This document shows positions 1 to 5,415 of a stretch of DNA of 8,755 nucleotides, one piece after another. Source of the stretch: UKL13-2 sp043744255 (GTDB lineage Bacteria > Pseudomonadota > Gammaproteobacteria > Burkholderiales > Usitatibacteraceae); contig JAYTVA010000010.1 in NCBI GenBank assembly GCA_043744255.1, forward strand, positions 1 through 8,755. The letters run 5' to 3'. The position numbers and the translations under genes are program-made. The notes below the pieces were generated by a model. It saw only the letters and a list, made by a program, of their open reading frames with translations, was not told the DNA's origin and did no database searches. Positions within the stretch are counted from its first letter, which is position 1. Each line of letters opens with the position of its first letter.

Positions 1-450
1 GGCTTCGTCAGGCACCTCGACGTTGCTGCCGTCGATTGCGACCAGTCTTAGACCGGCATAGAAGGCTTCCGGGTGTTCTCGGAGATTGGCGAGGGGCACA
101 CACATCTTCTCAAGCAAATCGGTCAGCGCTTCGACGCCAAGTTTGGCGCGCGCAGCACTCACCGAGGACTTGGCAATCATGGGGGCGGTGCTTTGACCGT
201 ATCGCCAGCCGAGCCCTTGGGCGACGACGGAATACACTTCCTCGTAGGCTGTGTCTGGGTAGAGGCTTAGAGTCATGCAGTAGTACACGGTCGAAAGTGC
301 GGGCAGGCTGCGCTGGCGTTTGCTGTTGACGCCGCGCGCGTTGAGGATCGATTCAACGATCTCGGGCGGATAAACCCGCGCCAGCAAACTGGCGCTCAGA
401 AAGTCACTCAGCCGTGCGCCATTGCCCAATACCGCTTTGGTTCGTGCCAT
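1..450 (-). CDS. IS4-family transposase, N-terminal part (runs off the left edge)
   Basis: The minus strand reads open for exactly 150 codons from an ATG at 450-448 to the window edge, so the C-terminal two thirds lie outside. The protein begins MARTKAVLGNGARLSDFLSA. It then has the pattern of the IS4 transposase N-terminal domain (about residues 10-105), including LPALSTVYYCMTLSLYPDTA followed by YEEV, which matches the family's 'polar-YY-hydrophobic-ayeeV' helix. Near the edge comes VAIDGSNVEVPD; Asp140 in its DGS is expected to be the first acidic residue of the DDE catalytic triad of these cut-and-paste transposases. The start is fixed by AGGAGG (complement of 456-461), 5 bases before the ATG. 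Family assignment is confident. Whether the full gene is intact cannot be told from here. Confidence 0.87.
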   Translation of the reverse strand, partial: MARTKAVLGNGARLSDFLSASLLARVYPPEIVESILNARGVNSKRQRSLPALSTVYYCMTLSLYPDTAYEEVYSVVAQGLGWRYGQSTAPMIAKSSVSAARAKLGVEALTDLLEKMCVPLANLREHPEAFYAGLRLVAIDGSNVEVPDEA

Positions 451-515
451 CGTCGCCTCCTGTTGAAGGATAGTGGGGGCAGGATAGCATGAAAATTGTT
501 AAGCGAACAGTATTG
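1..515 (-). mobile_element. IS4-family insertion sequence, transposase-proximal end (partial)
   Basis: The element carries the transposase and ends shortly upstream of it. The limit is inferred from where dipeptidase homology resumes on the plus strand, at about 517 (DLTELSHPT). The last bases read, on the minus strand outward to inward, CAATACTGTTCGCTTAAC (complement of 498-515), a plausible terminal inverted repeat. The other end, its matching inverted repeat and the target duplication are outside the window, so the exact boundary (between about 498 and 516) is an estimate. Confidence 0.55.
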
Positions 516-717
516 TGACTTGACCGAGCTTTCGCACCCGACACTGGAGAAACAATTTCTTGCGCGCGGCGAGTTGACACCAACACAGATTGAACACCGC
601 CTGACACTACGAAACACCATGATCCACGCGGGTTTTCATGGCATTGGCACTGAGTGGTGGCACTTCGATTTCGGGGATCGGAGCGTGGTGCGCCGCGATT
701 TTTCGCGGGTACTGTAG
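514..717 (+). pseudogene. 3' remnant of a VanX/DdpX-type D-alanyl-D-alanine dipeptidase, cut by the IS element
   Basis: Reading from about 514 to the TAG at 715-717, the protein tail is DLTELSHPT, then LTPTQIEHRLTLRNTMIHAG, then FHGIGTEWWHFDFGDR. This is the C-terminal third of peptidase family M15D (VanX, DdpX), zinc enzymes that hydrolyse D-Ala-D-Ala. The EWWH motif holds the catalytic Glu (652-654) and the last zinc-binding His (661-663). Family members are about 200 residues or more; only about 68 remain, and the upstream His and Asp zinc ligands are missing. A TGA at 490-492 closes the frame just inside the IS end. The remnant is tail to tail with dacB, 5 bp away, and both genes act on D-Ala-D-Ala. 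A TTG at 496 could start a 73-codon peptide, but it has no clear ribosome binding site and would lack most of the active site. Confidence 0.82.
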
Positions 718-722
718 CGCGC

Positions 723-2246
723 TTATTGCCCCGAATATTGCCCCAACGGCGAATCACGCAAGTCCACCGCGCCCTCGCGCGCGACCCAATCCAACAGGCC
801 ATCGAGCACTGCGCGTGCCGGTGCGCCGGAGCCCTTTTTGTCGTCGTTGATAAATGCCGCCACGACGCATAGCTCACCATTCGCATCGGGCACATAGCCC
901 GCAATCGCCGACACATTGCGCAGCCCGCCAGTCTTGATGCGCGCGCGTTCACGCGCCGCACTGTCACGCAGACGGTTACGCATCGAACCATCGACCGCCA
1001 CAATCGGCAGGCTCGCCATGAATTCTGGTGCCCATTTGCTGTTGGCGGCGGCGCGCAATATCGCGGTGAGCTGGTTAGCGCTGATGCGCTCGGTGCGCGA
1101 CAAACCCGAGCCGTTTTCAAGCACAAGACCATCGCTGGCGATGCGATGTTGCCCCATCCACGCACGCACTTCCGCCTCGGCTGCTGGCAAGCTCGGCACA
1201 TTCGGCTTTGCCGCCCCGAGCGACAAAAACACCAAGCGCGTAAACAAATTGTCGCTGTTCTTGTTGATGTCACGCGCGACTTCGGCCAACGGCCTTGCGC
1301 GATGCTGCGCGAGCAGACGCGTGCCTGTTGGCGCATTCGCCTCGCGCACGTTGCCGGTGAAGCGACCGCCTATCGCACGCCACTGCGCGCGGAACAAACG
1401 TTCTGCATAGTCGGCACGGTCAATCACGTTGAGCTTTTCTGTGATCGTGCAGTTTTTCGGGAACGCGCCGGATAACTCAATTTCGATAGCACCGTTGTCG
1501 AGTTTTTTTGCCACCGGGGGCTTCCACGTGTCTTCCCATTTCGCGCAGGTGGCGTCGTTGATCGTCATTTGCGAGGCCACGCTCACCCCCTCCAGCGCGG
1601 GCGTGAACTTGGCGCGCACGGTAGCGCCATCTGAGGAAAAATCGAATTGCAGCAGGTTGGCATTCAAATTCAACGCATCCGGAATCACGTTGTAATAAAA
1701 CTCGGGCGATTCATCAAACGGTGGGACGCCAACATCAAAACGCGCCGGGCTGAAGTGGGTGCGATCGACAATCAGATCGCCCGCGAGCTCGCGAACGCCT
1801 TGATTGGCGAGCGTTTCCAGCATGTTTTGCAAATCGCGCCAAGCAAAATCGGGGTCAGAAAAACCTTGCAACACGAGGTCGCCACGCAACACACCGTCAA
1901 CGATGGGCGCGGCGGTACGCAGCTCCACTCGACCCTGAAATGCAGGCCCCAATTTTTCCAAGCCAACAATGGCCGTGAGCACTTTCATCGTCGAAGCAGG
2001 CTGCATCGGGCGCTGCGGCTGGTGCGAAAAAATGACCGCGCCGTCGGACACGCGTCGCACCATGACTGCGAGCGCATCGTCCGGCAAGCTGGCGGCGCGC
2101 AAGAGGGTGGTGACGGCGGCGGGCAGCGGCGTGTCGCGCGCCATTGCAGCCGGTGCCACCGTGGCGAGACCAACGCACGTGACAGCCATGACGGCGCGGC
2201 AAATTTCGGCGATGCGCAGGCGTTGTACGGTGTGTTGTTTTTTCAC
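723..2246 (-). CDS. dacB: PBP4-type D-alanyl-D-alanine carboxypeptidase/endopeptidase (peptidase S13)
   Basis: This is a periplasmic penicillin-binding protein that removes the terminal D-Ala from stem peptides and cleaves D-Ala-mDAP cross-links during wall remodelling. All three S13 active-site motifs are visible. Counting from the GTG at 2246, they are S85-T-M-K88 (in QPASTMK), S331-D-N333 (in NKNSDN) and K438-T-G440 (in IKTGG). A basic N-terminus and hydrophobic stretch end in APAAMA, giving likely signal-peptidase cleavage after residue 36. The roughly 507 residues fit the family (E. coli DacB has 477), including the large insert between the SxxK and SxN motifs. There is no ATG at the 5' end. 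GTG at 2246 is preferred because AAAAGG lies 7 bases upstream; TTG at 2249 is in frame but only 4 bases from it. The gene is transcribed divergently from the first receptor. Confidence 0.95.
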   Translation of the reverse strand: MKKQHTVQRLRIAEICRAVMAVTCVGLATVAPAAMARDTPLPAAVTTLLRAASLPDDALAVMVRRVSDGAVIFSHQPQRPMQPASTMKVLTAIVGLEKLGPAFQGRVELRTAAPIVDGVLRGDLVLQGFSDPDFAWRDLQNMLETLANQGVRELAGDLIVDRTHFSPARFDVGVPPFDESPEFYYNVIPDALNLNANLLQFDFSSDGATVRAKFTPALEGVSVASQMTINDATCAKWEDTWKPPVAKKLDNGAIEIELSGAFPKNCTITEKLNVIDRADYAERLFRAQWRAIGGRFTGNVREANAPTGTRLLAQHRARPLAEVARDINKNSDNLFTRLVFLSLGAAKPNVPSLPAAEAEVRAWMGQHRIASDGLVLENGSGLSRTERISANQLTAILRAAANSKWAPEFMASLPIVAVDGSMRNRLRDSAARERARIKTGGLRNVSAIAGYVPDANGELCVVAAFINDDKKGSGAPARAVLDGLLDWVAREGAVDLRDSPLGQYSGQ

Positions 2247-2288
2247 CAAAGAGCCTTTTGATGTGACGCAGCAGTAAATGACTGGAAC

Positions 2289-2294
2289 ATAATA
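2289..2294 (-). promoter_or_regulatory. candidate -10 box for dacB
   Basis: The minus strand reads TATTAT here, one mismatch from TATAAT and about 42 bases upstream of the GTG start of dacB, a normal leader length. No good -35 box sits at 17 bases (only weak CGTTAA or TTTACG candidates), so this would be a weak or activator-dependent promoter. It adjoins the first ATTGGTA repeat. Confidence 0.35.
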
Positions 2295-2345
2295 TTGGTA
2301 GTTTATTGGTATTAACGTAAACCCGCGCCAACCGCTTTATTGGTA
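2294..2345 (+). repeat. three direct copies of ATTGGTA in the dacB/receptor divergent region
   Basis: ATTGGTA occurs at 2294-2300, 2305-2311 and 2339-2345. The last two copies lie within a longer identical 11-mer, TTTATTGGTAT, at 2302-2312 and 2336-2346. Start-to-start spacings are 11 and 34 bp, about one and three helical turns, so all copies would face the same side of the DNA. The block lies between divergent genes and overlaps the candidate dacB -10 box. This is the arrangement expected of operator half-sites, but no regulator is identified. Confidence 0.45.
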
Positions 2346-2397
2346 TCCTGTTCCACGTCCAAAGGCCATTTGCAGCACCGTCCTAAAAACCACACCG

Positions 2398-2404
2398 AAG
2401 GAGA
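2398..2404 (+). promoter_or_regulatory. ribosome binding site that sets the first receptor's start
   Basis: AAGGAGA lies 7 bases before the GTG at 2412. The reading frame is open further upstream (TTG at 2340), but that longer version has no comparable site and would put 24 non-signal residues ahead of the signal peptide. Confidence 0.8.
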
Positions 2405-2411
2405 CTGCATC

Positions 2412-5231
2412 GTGAGAGTAAAGCAACTTGCCAAAATTCTATCGTTGATCTGCATTTCGAGCAGCGCTTTTGCACAGGCACCGGCCGATCCCAAAGATGA
2501 TCCGCCCAAACGCCCGCAGAAGATCGACAAAATTGAAGTCACCGGCAGTAGCATCAAACGCGTCGCCGACGAAGGCGCATTACCGATCCAAGTTATCAGC
2601 GCCAGCGACATCACTAAGCTCGGCATCACCAGCGCCGAACAGTTGCTCGCCACCATCAGCGCGGCAGGCAACGGCATCGACAATCTGATCTCGAACCAAG
2701 GCAGCGATTTTCTCAACGCGACGAGTTCCAAATCGCTTCCCAACAACGGTGCATCCGGTGCCAACCTGCGCGGCCTCGGCGCGCAATACACGCTGGTGTT
2801 GCTCAACGGTCGCCGCATCACAACGCACGCGTTGAACGGCAAGTCCGTTGATCTAAACTCGATTCCGCTCGCCGCCATTGATCGCGTGGAAATTTTGAAA
2901 GATGGCGCGTCCGCAATCTACGGCACCGATGCCATCGGCGGCGTGATTAATTTCATCTTGCGTCGCGACTATCGTGGTGCGGAAGGCACCGTGTTCGCCG
3001 ATGCGACGCAACATGAATTCGGCAACATTTATCGCGGCTCGATCCTGGCCGGGATGGGCGATTTGTCTACAGACAAATATAACGTGATGGCCAGCGTGAC
3101 CTTCGACACCAATGGTCGTTTGCGCGGCGGCCAGCGCGACTTCCACAACGGCAATCAGCCGGGTCGTGGCTTGGCACCAGACACTACCGGCGCGCCATTC
3201 GCCAACATCGGTGTGGCAGGTGGGACGGCGCTGTCCAGCAATATCGTGTCGCTTCCGGGCTTCCCGGCTGTGACTGGCGGCTACAACCGGGTTAGCCTGT
3301 TAGCAATCCAAGGCAAGTGCAACACCATTGCGGATACCTATGCGTATCGCGGCGATGTGACCGGCTTCCCGCGCAACAACCTCGCCTGCGCGTGGGACTA
3401 CGGCAAGCAGTGGAGCTTAATGCAACCAGTTGAGCGTACCAACGTGGTGTCGCGCGGCACAGTGGCGTTGTCAAACGAACACACCGCGTTCGCCGAGATC
3501 GTTGGCTCGAAAGTGAAATCGTCGCTGGAATACACGCCGATTCAGCTGACCGCGCTTAACTATCCCGCGTTCATCGTCAATGCTGCGGGCGCGACGGTGC
3601 GCTCGCCGTACTACCTCGATTTGACCGGCATCGTGCCCGGCTTCAACAACCAATTGCCGGAGCGTATTCGCTGGCGCTGCCTACCCTGCGGCCCGCGCCA
3701 GCAGGACACCACCACCGACGCCTATCGCGCCCTGCTCGGCATGGAAGGCTTGCTTGGCGGATGGGATTACAAGCTCGGCTTCTCGGCCTCACAAAGCAAA
3801 GCCAGCACGATCTTGGGTGAAGGCAATATGTTGACGGATAAGATTAACGCTGCCGTGCGTAGCGGTCTGATCAATCCATTCCTGTTGCCCGGCCAAGAGC
3901 AAACGCAGGCGGCGATTGATTTGATTAACGGCGCGAAGGCGAAGGGCTTGGCGCTCTATGGCGGCAAAGCGAATAACAAACAGTTGGACGGTAGCTTCAG
4001 TAGCGAACTGATGGCGCTGCCCGCTGGCCCACTCGGTGCGGCACTCGGTTTCGACTTCCGCAAAGAAGATTTCCGCTTTCGCGAAGAGCAAACCGGGCAA
4101 CCCGCGATCAACGGCGTCACCGCCCCAGCATCACTGAGTGCGGTGAGTCGTGACATCAAGGCGGTGTTTGGTGAGTTGCAAATTCCGGTGGTCAAAAATC
4201 TCGATGTGCAGCTCGCGGTTCGCCATGACAAGTACAACGACTTCGGCTCAACCACCAACCCGAAAATCGCCGCGCGCTGGGCACCGATTCCACAGCTCGC
4301 CTTCCGCAGCTCATACAGCACCGGCTTCCACGCGCCCGATTTTGATGCGCTCTATGGTGGAAATAGCACTGGTCAATTCAATAGCGACATTAACGACCCG
4401 ATCTTGTGCCCCACTGGTCGCGAGCCCGTCGGCTGCGGGATTCGCCCCGAAATTATCGGCACGAGCAATCCCAAATTAAAAGCCGAGAAATCGAAGCAGT
4501 GGTCGGTCGGCGTGTTGATGCAACCAGCACCGTGGCTGACAGCCAGCGTGGACGTGTGGCAGATTGATCTCACCGACCGCGTCGGTGCGTTGTCCGGCCA
4601 ATTGCTCATCAGCAACTACGCCCAGTACCGTCAATACGTAACCCGCGACGCCGGTGGCGAAATCGTTAGCGTGACCTCGCCTACCTTCAACCTCGCTGGC
4701 GATAAGGCCAAAGGTGCGGACATCAATGTGACTGGCAATTGGAAGACCGACTTCGGTCAGTTTGTAGCGACACTCGATGGCACCTACACCAAGAGCTTCC
4801 AGAGCCGCTTTAGCCAGGCCGATCCATATACCGAGTTGGTCGGAAAATTCGGCAACACCACCACTGGTTTTGATTTGCACGTGCGTTGGAAGCACGCTGC
4901 AAACGTGACCTGGACACAGGGCCCATGGAGCGGCACCCTGTCGCAGAACTACACGGCGGGCTATGAATCCGAGCGCGATGGTTTCGGGGCGGGCTTCACG
5001 TCGCCCTTGGCACCAGATCGCATCGGTAGCTACACGCTCTATAACCTCACCGGCACCTACAAGGGCATCAAGAATCTGACGCTCACGGCAGGCATCAAGA
5101 ACCTGTTCGACACCAAGCCACCGTTCTCGAACCACAACGTCGATAACGTCGCCGGTGCCGGTTGGGATGCGCGGGTGGGTGATCCACGATTGCGCTCGTT
5201 TATTGTGCGGATGAACTACAAGTTCCACTAG
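2412..5231 (+). CDS. TonB-dependent outer-membrane receptor, first of a tandem pair
   Basis: This is a 939-residue, TonB/ExbBD-energised outer-membrane transporter; the substrate is unknown. The start is GTG at 2412. It matches the paralogue's N-terminus (RVKQLAK versus KLKKLAQ) and gives a signal peptide cleaved after SSAFA (residue 21). Residues 37-50 (KIDKIEVTGSSIKR) cover the TonB-box region. The plug runs from about 57 to 185, with ANLRGLG, LVLLNGRR, VDLNSIPLAAIDRVEILKDG and GASAIYGTDAIGGVINFI. The rest is the 22-strand-type barrel, with late motifs STGFHAPDFDALYGG, EKSKQWSVG and a C-terminal strand ending VRMNYKFH. Ending on His after the Phe is slightly unusual, since barrel proteins usually end in an aromatic residue. 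The six mature cysteines are C303, C326, C423, C426, C666 and C675; their pairing pattern is repeated in the downstream paralogue. No FecI/FecR-like genes are nearby and there is no long N-terminal signalling domain, so transcriptional self-signalling is unlikely. It lies 180 bp upstream of its paralogue and has its own terminator. Confidence 0.95.
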   Translation: MRVKQLAKILSLICISSSAFAQAPADPKDDPPKRPQKIDKIEVTGSSIKRVADEGALPIQVISASDITKLGITSAEQLLATISAAGNGIDNLISNQGSDFLNATSSKSLPNNGASGANLRGLGAQYTLVLLNGRRITTHALNGKSVDLNSIPLAAIDRVEILKDGASAIYGTDAIGGVINFILRRDYRGAEGTVFADATQHEFGNIYRGSILAGMGDLSTDKYNVMASVTFDTNGRLRGGQRDFHNGNQPGRGLAPDTTGAPFANIGVAGGTALSSNIVSLPGFPAVTGGYNRVSLLAIQGKCNTIADTYAYRGDVTGFPRNNLACAWDYGKQWSLMQPVERTNVVSRGTVALSNEHTAFAEIVGSKVKSSLEYTPIQLTALNYPAFIVNAAGATVRSPYYLDLTGIVPGFNNQLPERIRWRCLPCGPRQQDTTTDAYRALLGMEGLLGGWDYKLGFSASQSKASTILGEGNMLTDKINAAVRSGLINPFLLPGQEQTQAAIDLINGAKAKGLALYGGKANNKQLDGSFSSELMALPAGPLGAALGFDFRKEDFRFREEQTGQPAINGVTAPASLSAVSRDIKAVFGELQIPVVKNLDVQLAVRHDKYNDFGSTTNPKIAARWAPIPQLAFRSSYSTGFHAPDFDALYGGNSTGQFNSDINDPILCPTGREPVGCGIRPEIIGTSNPKLKAEKSKQWSVGVLMQPAPWLTASVDVWQIDLTDRVGALSGQLLISNYAQYRQYVTRDAGGEIVSVTSPTFNLAGDKAKGADINVTGNWKTDFGQFVATLDGTYTKSFQSRFSQADPYTELVGKFGNTTTGFDLHVRWKHAANVTWTQGPWSGTLSQNYTAGYESERDGFGAGFTSPLAPDRIGSYTLYNLTGTYKGIKNLTLTAGIKNLFDTKPPFSNHNVDNVAGAGWDARVGDPRLRSFIVRMNYKFH

Positions 5232-5264
5232 ATCGCAAAACAAAACGTTCAAGCAGGCAGAACC

Positions 5265-5290
5265 GGGCACCTTCGGGTGCCCTGTTTTTT
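5265..5290 (+). terminator. rho-independent terminator after the first receptor
   Basis: The stem GGGCACC (5265-5271) pairs perfectly with GGTGCCC (5276-5282) across a TTCG loop, an exceptionally stable tetraloop in RNA. It is followed by TGTTTTTT. It sits 33 bases after the stop codon and separates the two receptor genes into distinct transcripts. Confidence 0.9.
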
Positions 5291-5344
5291 GTTGCGCGGA
5301 TACAAATGGCTGTGACATTTCTGTCTGGCCGTATGCCATTGCGA

Positions 5345-5362
5345 TATATTGAATACGTATTC
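5345..5362 (+). promoter_or_regulatory. candidate -10 box and adjoining 12-bp palindrome upstream of the second receptor
   Basis: TATATT at 5345-5350 is a possible -10 box about 66 bases before the ATG. GTGACA at 5312-5317 resembles a -35 box but lies too far away (27 bp) to pair with it, so the promoter is uncertain. Directly downstream is the perfect palindrome GAATACGTATTC (5351-5362), which would sit at the transcription start and is a candidate repressor operator. Confidence 0.35.
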
Positions 5363-5386
5363 GCGGCGCGACCCGCGCTACCGCGA
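5361..5386 (+). promoter_or_regulatory. GC-rich hairpin in the leader of the second receptor
   Basis: TCGCG (5361-5365) and GCGCG (5366-5370) can pair with CGCGA (5382-5386) and CGCGC (5374-5378) around an ACC loop, with a three-base bulge at 5379-5381. It ends 17 bases before the GGAGG ribosome binding site at 5404-5408, so it could affect mRNA stability or translation. It does not resemble a riboswitch class that I recognise. Confidence 0.3.
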
Positions 5387-5415
5387 AAATCAACAATCAA
5401 AGTGGAGGCAACAAC

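Noticed and set aside
404..1336. 310-codon open frame on the minus strand overlapping dacB
   Set aside because: It is rich in Arg, Cys, Ser and Ala with no domain pattern, and it overlaps dacB, which has all its catalytic motifs. It is an out-of-frame shadow in GC-rich DNA.
2340..2411. Longer 963-residue version of the first receptor starting at TTG 2340
   Set aside because: The extra 24 residues have no signal-peptide character, overlap the third ATTGGTA repeat, and lack a ribosome binding site. The GTG at 2412 has AAGGAGA at ideal spacing and matches the paralogue's N-terminus.
4476..5396. 306-codon minus-strand open frame opposite the first receptor
   Set aside because: It is antisense to well-conserved receptor coding sequence, has no recognisable domain and has no ribosome binding site that I could see. 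It is a codon-bias shadow.
5232..5415. Possible riboswitch (such as cobalamin) ahead of the second receptor
   Set aside because: Only a simple hairpin and a palindrome are visible. I see no B12-box or other conserved riboswitch core.
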